Part shown: in pieces, positions 10,981-23,894 of the stretch
Layout: the number at the start of each line of letters is the position of its first letter
Position numbering within the stretch: position 1 is the stretch's first letter
Assembly (NCBI GenBank): GCA_949357655.1
Contig: CASHTG010000017.1
Span: 2,418,001 to 2,482,000 of the forward strand
DNA from: Parascedosporium putredinis
Lineage: Eukaryota; Ascomycota; Sordariomycetes; Microascales; Microascaceae
DNA: 64,000 nucleotides
Reading direction: 5' to 3'
The notes under the pieces: model-generated
What the model saw: only the letters and a program-made list of their open reading frames with translations
Databases searched by the model: none
Told to the model about the DNA's origin: nothing
Made by a program: the position numbers and the translations under genes

Positions 10981-13077
10981 ATTTTCTATACTTTTTTTAT
11001 ATTTTTGTTGTTGTTTTTTAACTTCGTCCGCCAGAACGAAGGGTTTCCGAGGGGGAGGTGACGGCTCAAGCCAGATCGATGGGGCGTTAGGCGTGGGTGT
11101 GGTAGTAAGTTGTGCGAAGTTGGATGCAATGGCGGGGCATCAGGGGAAAGGGACCAAGGTGGGGAGGGTGCGGATTGGGCGAGGGCTTGAATCAGCGAAC
11201 CGCACGCCCACAGGGGAAACAGGAAGGCGCCTGAGATGTTGAAGGGGTCGCTGGTCCCGTCGAGATTAGAAATAGTCCAGATGCCCTCGGATTCCCTCAC
11301 GCTCTATATTATCCTGTATCCTCTTGAACGGCAGGAGGGAGTGTTGGAAGATGGGTCTTTGCTAAGGGCGAAAAGAAACGTTGGAAGGGTAATGTTTTGT
11401 TTGGCCGTGCTTGTCTTCGAGAGACGAAGGCGGTCAGGGTGGAATTATGTGCAACTTTGAATTTTCTGCCACGCGATGAGGCGGGGGGGCCTAGAGGTCT
11501 CAATTTATGGCTAGGTGGGAGGGTTGGGGGTTCAGGGTGTGTGGTTGGTGTGGTTGGTCCCGGGCTGGTCCAACCAAACCAACCCAAACTAAAAAAAAAA
11601 AAAAAAAGAATAAAGAAGGAAATCAGAAACCCCACCGAATTGAATGGACCCATTCCATTGAATTGATGAAGAACCGCAGTGTCCGCGTCCCCCTTCCCTC
11701 CCTCTACCTTCCAGCATAAGTACATGTAGTCGCTATCGATCAATGATCCCCAATTGTTTGTGTCCTGGGGTGGTATTATTCGAGAAATGGTAGGGCTAGG
11801 CCAGCCTTGAATGAGTTGAGCACTATCTAGTGCTAAAAAGAACATTCTTTGTGGCCTGGTCTGCGAGTAATAATGAATCGACGAAATGTTCGACAATCGA
11901 CAATTGAAATATTCCTCATGGCAATGAAGATCCCCTTCGTCCTTCTGCCGAAGATAGGAGAATCAATATTAGTGCCAGAAAACCTGCAACTTAGATGGAT
12001 ATCAAGTGAATCCTTTCATGGAGAGAGCTCTTAGTCGCTCAGATGCCCGATCCCGATCGACATCAACCGGCCGACGTTATGATTACCTTCTCAACACCGT
12101 GCACATTTAACAGCCGGCATTCCCGTTGTCTCGGGCAGAACCCCTAATAATGGCCACATTCCCCAGATTCCACGGGTCACGCCAGCTTCCTGCTGCGAAA
12201 GTAGCTGATGCGGAAGCGGTGCGATGATGCTCTGTGAACTTTGCGCGCCAGCAGGCCATACTTGTATTACTTCGTAGATACCCAACTCTTCCGGCAGCCG
12301 TCCAGGAGATGATTGATCCTGTATCGTTTTTTTCTCCCTGTCCCCTCTCCCCTCGCGTCTTGCCCCAGAGTCTCCCGCCCACCTCCCCCGGTTTTCCGTA
12401 TCAGCCTAGTAAGGGTTTTTATGATGGGCAGGCGTCAATTTGATTCGTGGTGTCCTCTCTAGATAATGCGACGCGTACATGTACCGCTGGGAAAGAGCTC
12501 GGCGCCCCTCGCGCCACGACGTGTTAGCTTCCAGGAAATTGCGCAGCTGGGCTACAAGCTCATCCTTCACCTAATAATAGGACAAGCTACTTGTTGGTCG
12601 CTTATTGAGATAGCCCTGTCGGCTCCTTCGCACCCATTGCCCCCCTGTTCAATCTCTTTCTATGCAATTGATCCTGGCATAATACCTCGGTATCTAACTC
12701 TCTTATCCTCGTGGCCCCAGGCAACGGGACCACTGGCCTTCGCCCAGCTATAATCCGCCGTCTCCCACTTGCTCCCCATCTTCCCCTTCCTATATATCAC
12801 CTCCCGCATACTTGTACGGACGTGGGGTAATAGACTCAGTCCACCACATGAGATGATCACCATCTGCGAGTTGGCGCGTTCGTCCTTGATCTCCTCTCTA
12901 TCAATCGTTCTGGTGAGCCTGACGCCTGGCTTTCCGGCCGTGAAAGCCCGCCATCCGGCGTGCACTCCACTATGCTCAACGTCACACCATTTGCCCTCCA
13001 CGGTTTGACTTCTAGACCGCAAAACTCTCTCGGAAAATTCATGGACATTATATGGGAAGCGAGAGGCTATTCCTGCA
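10981..13077. other. Intergenic, no supported gene
   Basis: About 2.1 kb holding the importin promoter side and the 3' flank of the ABM-like gene. It includes a short poly-A tract near 11590-11606. Open frames here (for example on the minus strand 11309-11896 and 12660-13139) are low complexity or lack family motifs. Confidence 0.5.
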
Positions 13078-13889
13078 CTATTCATCGAAAGTGGCACTGG
13101 TACGATAGGCCGGGCGCCTGCCGTGTTCACCATCCCCACCCTTCGAGATGTTCCGACAACGTAGCAGCACCGACTTCAACGCAATAACGCCGACTACTTC
13201 CTGGGTTAAGCCCAGGGACTCTTCGGGAAGCTTAGACTTGCGTGCCTCAACGCATGCCTCCACGCTTGACCACCCAACCAACGCTACGAGGACGCAGCCT
13301 TTCTGATCTTTGTCCCCATCGAGGACTGGAAAGTCGTCCTCTAAGCCCCAGCCAAAGCCCGTGCCCTCAACGCCGGGAGTCTCCCTAAGGCCCTTGACCA
13401 CGAACCCTTCAACCAACGCTGTGGCCGCGCTCTTCTGCTCCAGCGGCAGATCTGACCGGAAATACGCAAGGATGAGCTCCGTCACAGGAGACTTGTAAAC
13501 CAACTTTCCGGACCCCTCGAGGTCAAAGTGCTTTGTGAACTCTCCGTGGCTAAGGACTGATGGTAGGTCCTTCACTGCCTCCGGTGCTAGCCTGAAATTA
13601 TTCCCCATTCTCCGTTAGCATTCCCCTCGATCGATTAAAAACAAGTGAAACCCTAAAAACACCCACGTTTTGGCAAACTTCTCGTGATCCTCGACGCAGT
13701 CCCAGCCCATGAACGCCCATAATTTCTCCGGGGCGCCAATCTCTACTCCCCAGAAAACCCAGTGCGGGCCCCGGGAAGTGTAATCACCTTTTCCCATGCC
13801 TCAAGTAAGATTCGCCCAGCACGTGTGGTGTCATCCGTCACATCGAGCCCGGGTTTGACGCCCATGCGTCCCACTTCAGTAACCACCAT
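13078..13889 (-). CDS. ABM-like dimeric alpha/beta-barrel protein
   Basis: Two exons: 13889-13667 and 13591-13078, joined at AC|G (intron 13666-13592, branch GCTAAC, end TTTCAG). The product would be 245 residues once one missing base is allowed at 13766-13775. There the coding strand has CCCGGGGCCCGC, and the frame must change from LLEAWEKVITLPGA to HWVFWGVEIGAPEKLW. The pattern PGA..x-WVFWG, a stretch like KLWAFMGWDCVEDHEKF and a second similar half ending VVGVIALKSVLL fit the antibiotic-biosynthesis-monooxygenase (ABM)-like fold seen in many fungal proteins. No cofactor residues are evident, and members of this fold include non-enzymes. The reaction is unknown. Family assignment is by pattern only. 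The start at 13889 is the first ATG in frame with the conserved part; no signal peptide is seen. Confidence 0.65.
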
Positions 13890-16001
13890 GAAGACCTCGA
13901 AAGTTTTAGGGTAAATGGTGGAGGAAGGCTGAAAAAGAAGGCCATGAGCAGAAGAAGAGAGGTAGTGACGCAAAATCACGGTGTCACGTTGAGCTTAGGA
14001 ACAAGCAAGTCTTATTATCGCCAGTAATCCTGCTGCCTAGCTGACTGGCGTCAATAGGTGGGTTTATCAGCAGACTCAGCCGGGCCAGTGCAACTTAAAA
14101 CATCTATCCATCCATCTACCTTCGTCGTCCATGGACGCACTAGACGATGACAAGATGCAGGCAACATCAACGTCGAGGCGATGGTGGAGTATGGCAAACC
14201 CCGCCAAGAGGCAGGTAGCCAGAGGTAGGAGAGGGCAGCGGCCCTCGTTTGCAGAATAAACATGAGCTTAAGTACCCGGCGCCAGACGCCGCCGGGAAGA
14301 AGATGTGGAACTGAAATTTCTAACACAATATGAGGGCCCCGGCAGCTGATCGGAACCCTGATCATATTCCTATTGGGCTCCTGGGTGATGACGAGCTGGT
14401 AGCAGACGGACGCACCAGTTGACACAGAATAACGGCTCAGTTAACACTGCAGAGCTTGTTTGCTTATATATGGATCTATGTTGTCCTGGTAAGTTTATTT
14501 GCGAGGTTCCAAGTATTCCTCGCGCTTCCCGAGAATATTGAGGTTACGTATATATGTAGAAAAGGCATCCACACATGTACAACTGTAGTGTAGAGTTAAT
14601 AAAGAACTGCACATGGACTGTACAGAATTGGATTTCCCCAGATCAACAGAAATCAGGAACCATTGAACGTCAAGAAGAGACCAGATGCGGAGAAAGGCAG
14701 AGATCCAGGAGAAATCCACATAGGAATCTGGGCTTGTGATACACTTGCTTAGACGAGGCTCCCTCCATACTAAACCCCACACGAGCCAGACACGCCCTCT
14801 TCTGCCTGTCGGTAGTATTAAGCAACATCCGAAGGGGGGACCCGAGATCTCATGGAAAACTAGTATGGCAATGTCAAGCCGTACGCAACATTAACGCATA
14901 AGTTTGAGTAAGTGAAGGAAGAATCAGTGGGAGTGAGACGAGGGTGCATGAAGACAAAATCAATGGTCCGCCCAGCCTGGAATTCCATTTGCTCCGGACA
15001 TAACAATGTTAGTGAAATCGAAACGCTCTAAATGACCACCCAGTACCCAAATTCAAAAATAAAAATAAAAAACATTGCATGTTAGAAGTTGACAAGAGAT
15101 AACCCAAGAAAGGAAAACGAAATGGATTGGACCGGATCCAGACAGCAAGGTGACGAAGCAAGCAATCATCGATCGCCCTAACTCCTGTGACGATCCTCCA
15201 GATGTTAATATCGAAGCCCTCCACGATGTCTCTCCAATTACAGTGTCATATCTCTTCCCCAGGCCATCCAAGACGTATGTACCGAGCAGCATGCAAATTC
15301 ATTTGCGCGCGATGCGGAATAGATGATTATGACGGCCAGTAATATCCCCAATCCCTGGCTTTATTCCAAAAATAGATGAGATATAGGTAGCTGGTAAGAA
15401 TGATGAAGTATTTCAAATTCTCCGAGAATGGATGGGAAGGGGACCAAAGTAGGGAAGGGGTGAAGCGATGGCTCGAGGTAACGGGCGCGACAGTGCGGGG
15501 AAAATAAAGAGACAGAGAAGCGGCGGTTCTGCCGCAGTCGAGAACGCGGTATAAGCCCGAGTCGGTCCGTTTTAGTGGCAAGGTCTAGGGATGGCTTCCG
15601 TTCACCGGGCCCTTAGACCAGAGCGCAAACTTGCAGCTCGTTATGCGGTTTCAAGTTCCAGTGGATGGCCAAATTGAAACACGGGCGGTCTCCGGGGAAT
15701 GAGACATTCAAGAGCAAAAATTAAGTAAATAAGAACGTTGAAATCCTGGCAAATCCTTGGGAGAAAGGCGGTCCGATGAGAGTTCCAGCAACCTTGGTAT
15801 ATTACTCGAGAGTCAAACGCCAAGCGGGGATTACGTGTGCCGGGACTCACACAAAACTCACAATCCTAGGCATATCAATGCTAGTGGGTAAATGGGTGGA
15901 GCGGAGGGAGTGTGCAATGAGACTGTGACGAAATGGAGGGGATGAGGAGGATTCTTGAGGCAACAGTGATCCGCTAACGGCATTATGAAAACAACGCCCA
16001 G
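13890..16001. other. Intergenic, no supported gene
   Basis: About 2.1 kb of sequence without recognisable coding motifs, RNA genes or repeats. The right end should contain the 3' UTR of the RfeG-like gene. Confidence 0.5.
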
Positions 16002-17368
16002 TTACCGGGTCTTGTAGGGTTGATGCTTGGGAGCTTCCTGGCGCCGGGGAGGGCCGGATCCTTGGTTCTTGTGGTTCCTGTTGGGATCGTCATACTGCTG
16101 TCCTTGCATCTGGCCTTGCATTGGTCCTTGCGTCCCATACACTTCTGGTGTGGGTTGGGTCGGTGCCACAGAGCCAAACCGCTCAGTCGGTTTGGTCAGG
16201 GGAGCTGAAGGAGCCCGCTCCTGATACGCGCCACCACCGCGACCATAATGTGGATCCTGGGCCATTGTCTGGTAAGAGCCACCTGAGGGAGGGTTGTAGA
16301 AATCTTGGCCTCCGTAACCAGCTTGGGGATGCGGTGGTGGTGGGTAGTTTCCTTGCTGCGGGGAGTAGTCATCATGTGATCCCGGGTACCGATGCCAGGA
16401 TTATACGGGGTTCCTATATCCGGGATTGACTGGGCGGGCAGCGGCATGTACCCACGTGTCCTGGTTTTGCGCGTAGGCCAAATTGGATTGTCCTGAGGGC
16501 CCGTAGCTAGGGTCCTGCTGGGGATACTGGTTAGGACCGGTAGGGTAACCAGTGGGATAGGCATTTCCTTGGTTCCCGCTAGAGTAGCCGGCTTGTGGGG
16601 GTTGTTGTATGAACTGGCCACTACCACCTTGTTGAGGATATCCAGGGTATCCGGGGCCGTCATGCGGAGGGGCGTCAAATTCACGGCCTGTACCAAAGGG
16701 GAGAGATTCAGAAGGTCCGCCACGTTGCCTCCTGGCGTACGTATCCGAATGGTGGTATTGGACTGTGGTTGGTGAGTTAGATTTTCTAGAGTATATGGGA
16801 TTCGACGAGTCTCTCGGAGCGTTGATACCTCCGGAGGCGTTTCGGGACGACTTCGCCCGCCTCTCCTGTTCCCACCGAGCCGAATCGGCTTTGAGATCCT
16901 CAATCATGGCCTAATGATACTATATGTTTAGTGCATGTGTCGATAGCGGAAGGACTAAGTGGGTCGGAGAACTTGAAATCAAGTCCTCCGAGGAAAGTAG
17001 ATGCTCACGGTTGTCAGGTTGCGGTAGGCGGTGATGTAGTAGCCACTTATCGAGTGGTGCGTCTCGGGGTCCTGGGAGGGTTAGTATTTAGGGTGGACAG
17101 GGCATGAGGAGGCTGGAATCTTGCAACGAGGCAGCAGCACGTCGCCATTTCAAGACCAACCCATCGCGCGAAGGGAAAAGGAAGAGTTTTAGTTGTGTAC
17201 CTCATAGGTGCCCGGTCGAACAAGGGCGTCATTTCCCAGGTAGCGACATATATCCGCAGTGATCACTTCACGATCAATGCCATCGCGGGGAATGAAATAC
17301 TCGTTCTGTCGAGAATTCGTCGGGGCCTGGGGAGGAGGCATCTGTTGCGGAGGGGGTCGTCGAGCCAT
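16002..17368 (-). CDS. rfeG: RfeG-like (RfeF/RfeG family) putative transcription regulator
   Basis: Exons 17368-17201, 17071-17009, 16910-16407 and 16355-16002 give 362 residues. The N-terminal domain (EYFIPRDGIDREVITADICR, then GYYITAYRNLTTAMIEDLKA) is the conserved part of fungal proteins annotated RfeF/RfeG. A basic segment (RWEQERRAKSSR) follows, then a long Pro/Gln/Gly/Tyr-rich tail that is probably disordered. In frame with exon 3 a TAA stop lies at 16403-16401, yet the same frame resumes the same Gln/Pro/Tyr-rich composition. I treat 16406-16356 as a 51-nt intron (GTATAA to CCGCAG). It removes the stop and keeps phase. If unspliced, the protein ends at residue 246 (PGYRNPV). The molecular role is not proven in the family as far as I know. 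Confidence 0.8.
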
Positions 17369-20300
17369 GGCGAAGGAGTGAGTGAAGGGGTACGGGATGG
17401 AGGTAAAGAGGAAGAGGGAAAGGTCAGAACAGAGAAAAAGAGGGGAAGGAAAGAAAAGACTCGATGGGTGAGGAAAGGTTTGAGGTGATGGCTGGCTGCG
17501 CCAGTGCAATGGGGAAAAGGATGATATGAACAGGGAAAAGGGAGCCTGGGGGGCGGGTTGGCTGGTTTAGAAGGTGGCGGAGGATTGGTGGGGTCAGGCC
17601 AGGGCTGGGAGGGGAATGACTGGCCCTGTGACACTCGAGAGCGCAGCAAGAAGTGGAGGCGAAACCCCCTTTGGCAAAGAGGTTGCTGTGACAAGAGTAC
17701 TTCAAGGACGGTACCAACAGAACCGGCGCCACAGGTACCGGGTAGAAGGACAAAAATTGGGTTTCTGCCACAGAGGTTTCCCCACCTGATATATATTTCG
17801 GTCTTGGTATTCGCGTTTAGGTGGCCACGAATGATTTCCTCAGATCAACGTAAAGATGAAGAGAGATGATGAGGCCAAGCCAATATGAAGGCACAAAATT
17901 TCAGATCTGCGGGTGGACGAGCGAGGCAATATGAGACGAGACGAAACCGAGTGGCGGACTTCTAAACAGTGGGTGGCCTCAAAGGCGTGTTGCCGCCAAC
18001 AAAACGAAGCAGCAGGGTTCCGCAAACGGTGAGGGCTCTCTGGTGGGCGCTGGCAATGAAGTAAATTTTTCAGTTACCAAGGCCTTGATGCAGAGAGCAG
18101 ACCTGGTCAATATTTTCGGTGACCGTTTGTAGCTCCGTTGGCCTTCGATCACATTCGTAGATACGGTGCTGGACAATGCTGGACGGTGATAGATGGTACT
18201 TCGCTTGGTTGCCAAGTGGCACAGCCAGACGGTGGCTACGAGGGAGGGCTTCCCGGCTAGGCAGTGGTGAGGCAGGGACAATTGAGCCCAACCAAACGGT
18301 GTCAAGTCACAGCTTGTCCTGAGTTGCTGCGCAATCGTTCAGGCCGGCAAGGTCCGCACCAATTTCCGGAAGGAGCCCCGTGATACAAAGAATAAATAAG
18401 GAAGAATAAGATAACCTCGATAATAGAACAGGAGCTGAAAATGAAAGCAGGAAAATAAGGGGAAAATGCAGGTTCTGTAAGATGGAAAGATTATCAGGGT
18501 GAGGGTTCTTGGGTCGTCTAAATTTCTAGCTCCTTGTCTTCGGCCTAATAGCTAGACGCTTTCACGCAGAGAAAAGCTTGAAGGGTGTTCCTGAAAAGTC
18601 CGAGGAGATGAGTTTACATCACAGATAGATGTATCCCAGGGTGCCGTGCCTGTTGCGAAGGTACATCAAACTCTCCGCGGTGGTGCTCACCAAGACGTAG
18701 CGGTGTCTCCTATCCGAAGCTAGAGCCCGGCGAATAACACTCACGTTTGGTAAGCTATTGAAGGCCGAGGGCCTGATAGGAAACTCAATAGTACCCAATC
18801 AGATGTAATAATTTGCGTTCAGATGAATAGGAGGGACAGAAAGGGACCATGTCCAGATCTAGGTGTTGACCCTGCGTACCTCGATATGAAGATGTGCTGG
18901 AACAGGGAAAAGGGCAAACTAGAGTGTAGAGCAACACACAAGATGTACCACCTTGTAAACATCCACGAGCCATCCCTCCCTTTAATACACCCAGAGCCTC
19001 TATCTCCCCTCCCACAATCCTTGCAGGACCCAAAATTTCTCAACAGAAGAGAATGATGGGTTCCAAATGGCTTGTTAATAACCCCATCATTTTCCCTTGA
19101 CCGGCCTCGGATTGACTCACAAAGAGGATAAGGCAAATAACGGAATCTGCAGTCCCCGCTCTAGCAGGAAGTCACCCAGATCAACAGTAAACAACGTGTC
19201 TGTCCTTGAGTGGAATTGCTCCGTCCACCTACTTCTATCTACCAATTAGCCAGACACCTAGAAGAACGAGCGCTGTTACCTGTCACAATCGACGCTGCCA
19301 CGTAATGTACAGGGAAAGCTGGCACGTTCTGATTGAGGGCATCTGTCCATTGCATCACCGTTCATAGCCGTCGTCATTCGTTGGGTACCAATGCCTTGCA
19401 GCGACGAAGGCAGTCACTAAGTTACCAACCTCGCCCCCGCAAAAAGAAAAAAAGGAAAAAAGCCGCCAATTCGGTCGGCGGCTTCCCGTCATGAGAGAAA
19501 ATCGCCCCCAATCGATGCCCGACACATCCACTGTTAACCGCATCCGTGCCTAACTAATGCTCTCAAACCAATCAACGCCGACGTTGTCACAGAAGCGGGC
19601 TGCCGGCCTGACCTTCAGATTGCGATCCCGCCAGTTGACTGGCTAGGTTAGAGGGACCTCACAATGTAAAGTCATCAAATCAAGTCCAAACAGCCAATAG
19701 ACGCGCCAGATTAAGGCTCAAGCGAACCCTCGCCAGTGATGTTATTCGAAGTCTTTTATTTAATCGTGTGCCCCAACATTGACTCTAGCGGGAAGCCAAT
19801 GACAGAAGTTGAAGATACATTGATGCTTAGGTACATGCTTGGGCAGGCAGGTTACGCATAGGCCGCTTCCGTAAAGGTAGAGAGGCAAAGCGGATCAAGC
19901 CCACTGGTCAAGCAAGCCGACATCAAGACCCAAGTTTCGCCCTTAGTCTTATTCAGATAGTGTAGCGGTATCTCAGCCGACAGGAGGAAACGACAGTATA
20001 AATACCAACTCTGACTGCTTTCACTCTGGCCCATTTTAGTATTACCACAAGCGGCATCCAGAGATTAAGGAATCAGATGGTGCCAATCGCGCCACTTTAT
20101 AGGGAGGACGACATAATCATTCATTATCTTCACCTCATCCCACAAGGAGAACAGATTACGTGCCGGGTATACTGAGGTACTACTCTATGAACACCTTCGA
20201 TAACCCCCATTTCGGTTCAATGTTCTCTTTGCAGATAGTTGGGAGTTTTTACTTGCTTGAACGGTATAAAGTGCTTGTTCTAGAACTCTATGCGTACTTC

Positions 20301-20587
20301 GGTACAGCACAGTCTTTTCCCTCCTTCGCCTTCTGCTGCACCCTGTGATCCCCCTGATGGGCTTTGGTCAAAATCATCCTCGAATCACAGTTGTCCCCGA
20401 GACGTGAGGCCTCTTATCCAACATGCAAACATCCATGGATGCTTCGATCAAGGTGGTTGATAGTCGCAAAATAAGGCATCGATGACTCCAGGGCGTATCT
20501 ATGAACATCTAAACGTGGTCTTGGAGCGCGCTTATCTTGGTGCTTACCTACCGCTCCGTCCCCCAACTAGAAGGAATATTATACCCA
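17369..20587. other. Intergenic, no supported gene
   Basis: About 3.2 kb upstream of the RfeG-like gene and downstream of polymerase eta. It has only short scattered open frames and no conserved protein motif or RNA gene. The length may reflect a long 5' leader or promoter for the RfeG-like gene (inference). Confidence 0.5.
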
Positions 20588-22836
20588 TTATCCAAAGTTT
20601 AGACGTCTCTGCCCAGGTTCTAAATCCGATTTCCCTCCACGACCACCGCCACGTCTCGATGTAGAGGACGAGGACGATCCGCCCGATCCGCCCGTGGATA
20701 TTCGTCCACTAGGCTTACCGGTCTTGGCGCTCGTCTGTGGCCCACACCTGCTAGATTCCCTACCAGCAAATGCCAAACGAACACGTTCTTCAACTCGTGC
20801 CTCCCTTTCCTGAAGGTCAACAGCAACATGCCAGTCGTTATGACTCTGTAGGTCTGTAGGGTTGCCGAAGGATATCTTGCACCTACTACATGCATATGAG
20901 CCAGCGAGCTGCTGGTCGTCGGCTGCGGTCTGGCTGAAATGGCTTGGGCATCGATGATCCGCCTCCGAGGTCCGCTCATATTCCGGTTGGCACCGGTTTC
21001 TCGATCCTCCGACGTCTCCAGGCACTTCACATCTGACCTTCGGATGGACTGTTCCTCCTTTAGTAGATCCTGGCCCTAGGATCACGGGGTAACTGGGGTA
21101 GGTCTCAAGCTCGCTTCCATCAGTAACTATACTCCCAACATCTGAGCGCCGCCGCTTCCTTGCTAAATCATTCGTTATCGCAACTACATTTCGTGGAGGC
21201 TCCAGTCCTTCCGAGGGCTGGGCAGCATCATGGGGTTTTCGGCTATCCTTAAGGATGGGTATTCTATCTCCTCTCGTGAAGAACATCCCAATGGGCATGT
21301 TTCCCTTGATGCCGTCTTCAAGTCCGCTTACGCTCATATTCATATGTAGGCAAGGCCAGACTTCGCCCTCCGACATGATTTGAGTCAGGAGGCTGCTGCC
21401 CATATTCACGAGGGCGAACTCGTCCAATGGCCGAGCTGGGGGAATCTGGATTTGGCGAGAACGAGTGAGGTTATTATGCCGCACGTGAAGGCTCACCGTC
21501 TTTGGCCTTCTTCGGTTTTCTAGGATGCCCTCTTCTACCAGGCGGGAGAATATATCGGCTGCAAAGATTTTTATCCACTGTTCGGCCTGCGCGCGAGTAT
21601 GGATAGGCGGGCGAAAAGACTTGGCCGAGAGCATAGACTTGATGCTTGTGCGGGGATTAACCTCACTGCTATCTATTCCCTGATCGTATTGTAAACCCAC
21701 AGACCCGTTTCCTGCCCCAGCCTGGATTTTAGACTGCTTAAAGGTACGGTAAGAAGCTGGTTGATATCTTCTGTGTCGAACTCGAGAGCGACTTGATCAC
21801 CAAGCTTGCCGCCTAAGTTGCGCATTTTTGTGAATTTTATCGGTGCGAGAAAGCGGGCAACGGCCCGGCCACGGATCACGGTCTGCTTGTTCGGCTTGTT
21901 TTGCGCGGAGCCTAGTTTGCTGAGAAGTTTGTTGTGAGATATGCCACCCGAGCAGGTGTAGTTCAACTTTTCTCGCACCCTCGCCCGTACCTCTCGGATT
22001 ATGTCCGCGCCTATGCTGAGTGCAATATCATCCCAGTCGGGGTCCTTGATCTCCTCCGCTTCGTCTAGATCCACAAGATGGTCTGATTTCCAGTCGAGGG
22101 CCGTGATGGGCGGTGGCGGTAGCCGCGCGGATGGGTCAGCCCCTGGCGCCATGGCAGCCGACAACACCGGAAAGCTCACCAACATGATGCTGTGAACTTG
22201 AGCAGAAAGATCGAGGAAAACCTCGTCGATCCCAGCCTTCTCTACTCTTTGCAGGGGTGGTGGCGGGAGCACCTCTTTCATGGCGGCCAGAATCTTGCGG
22301 GACTCGAAGCGGTAAGGGTCTAAGGACACTTTGTCTCTAGCAATGTTGGCGGCAGCATCCGCACGGTATGCCCACGAGTTCTCCCCTCACGCCAGGTGGC
22401 GACGTGCTGAGCGACGAGCTGTGGGCAAAGCTTGCGGGCCTCGGTGATATTTATTTGCCTCGTGACGCCAAATTTTCGAGCCGCATAGTTCACAGCAATG
22501 AGGCTTTGCCTAAGCACAACTTCAGTTAAGCTCGGAGAAGTTTTTACCCCTCTCTACGGCGAGTAGCTTGGAGGCAGAGATATATCTAAATCCAATCAAA
22601 GCGAACATCTCCACCTCCTCTCCTCGTCCAGAGAGTGCATTTACCTACCACTGTTGAACAGCCAGAGGAACGTCTTCAGGTACGCCCAGGCGCACCATTT
22701 CACACTGTGCGTAGAAAGCGTCAAGGTCGACGTGGGCGATAACGCGCAGAGGAGTGCCACTTGAGAAGGCCGCCATCTGGGTGAAGTGGCGATGCGTAAA
22801 GGCCGAGGTTTCCATCTGCTGTGAACTAGTGGCCAT
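20588..22836 (-). CDS. RAD30: DNA polymerase eta (Y-family translesion polymerase)
   Basis: Two exons: 22836-22649 and 22509-20588 (intron 22648-22510, phase 2, CAG TG|G CAA). Restored length is 703 residues. Catalytic signatures are IAHVDLDAFYAQCEMVRLG (DxD metal site), VNYAARKFGV, LDPYRFESRKIL, GIDEVFLDLS (acidic metal ligands) and SAQNKPNKQTVIRG. The little-finger part follows (RGIDSSEVNPRTSIKSM). Near residue 620 is a C-x2-C-x12-H-x3-H ubiquitin-binding zinc finger (UBZ), used to reach monoubiquitinated PCNA. The enzyme copies past UV dimers in the nucleus. Two single bases are missing: a C in the + strand CCCC at 22383-22386 (after ATWREG) and one in CCC at 21678-21680 (between YNTIR and GIDSS). 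Neither lies at a splice site. The start was set at the first ATG of the exon; METSAF, seven codons later, is the alternative. Confidence 0.95.
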
Positions 22837-23894
22837 GCTGGACTCGAATGGCAAGACGATCAAGAGGCGACGAGCTGGGAGTGTAATGAATCATAAAAAT
22901 AGGGCTAAAGCGAGATGTTCAAGACTCTAGCCAGGGACCCGTTTATTTGATCTCTTCTCAAACCCTCAATTGCCCAAAGGGTCTCACCATGGTGAGCGTT
23001 GTCAACTACGCTCGATATATGACACACGAGGTGCTGTATAAAGTCTGGTGGTTTCACGTGACAATGCGATAGGACTATGTGCTAGCACACAGCCTGGTTT
23101 GTTCCTAAGTAGATAGATGATCTATCCATCTTGCGTGTCCATCCTGCCCGGCGCTCCTTAGATTCCCAGCACGAAGTCTAATCAAGGATTGATCAACCTT
23201 CCAGAGATCCCTAGATGCTAGTTAACCTAGAACGGATCCTATGCTTGTGATAGTATCGTGGGGTACTTACCACTATCCAACAATAAGTAGATAGGACATG
23301 GCAACCCAAGAGGCAGTCACTTACCACCGAAAGTTCTCAAATCTAATTGATCCTTTTGTATATTTTGGAAAGTAAAAGACACTATCGTGCCTATTAGCCC
23401 CTGCCTTCTCAACTGCCTATAATACTACCTCAATAGATGCCAGAAGAGCTAGGGTCCATGGATCAAGGGATGGATGCTTTAAAACATCTGATGTACGCTT
23501 CTTATTAATTATATTATTAAGATATGTCCATCATACGCCCCGCGCCAGGAGCCATCCCTATGTAGAAGCAAACTCGCTAAGAACCCGGCCCCAAACCGAA
23601 AGAGAAGAATAAAGGTGGAAAATATATATAGAGAGAGCCATGAAGGCTCTTAATTTGTCCTTAAAGAAACTCCTTCTCAAAACGCCGGCTTATAGGGGGA
23701 TGCATGATGACAGGAAAGGAAGAACCGGGGTATCAGCGTGGCAAGTCGAAGAGCAAACAAGAAGAAAACTTAAGCAAGAGCCACGGAGGCATGGGGCAAA
23801 AAGCGAAATCGCATAACAAGATAAGCGGCTTGCAATCGTCAATCTGATAGAGGTGAGAAATGGCGTGCCGTCAATTTCTATCACCATTGGCACA
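22837..23894. other. Intergenic, no supported gene
   Basis: About 1.1 kb between the polymerase eta start and the PFA5 stop. It is fairly A+T-rich in places (23340-23560), with no coding motif. It should carry the polymerase eta promoter and the PFA5 3' UTR. Confidence 0.5.

Noticed and set aside
12660..13139. 159-codon open frame on the minus strand after the ABM-like gene
   Set aside because: It overlaps the end of that gene in another frame and shows no family motif.
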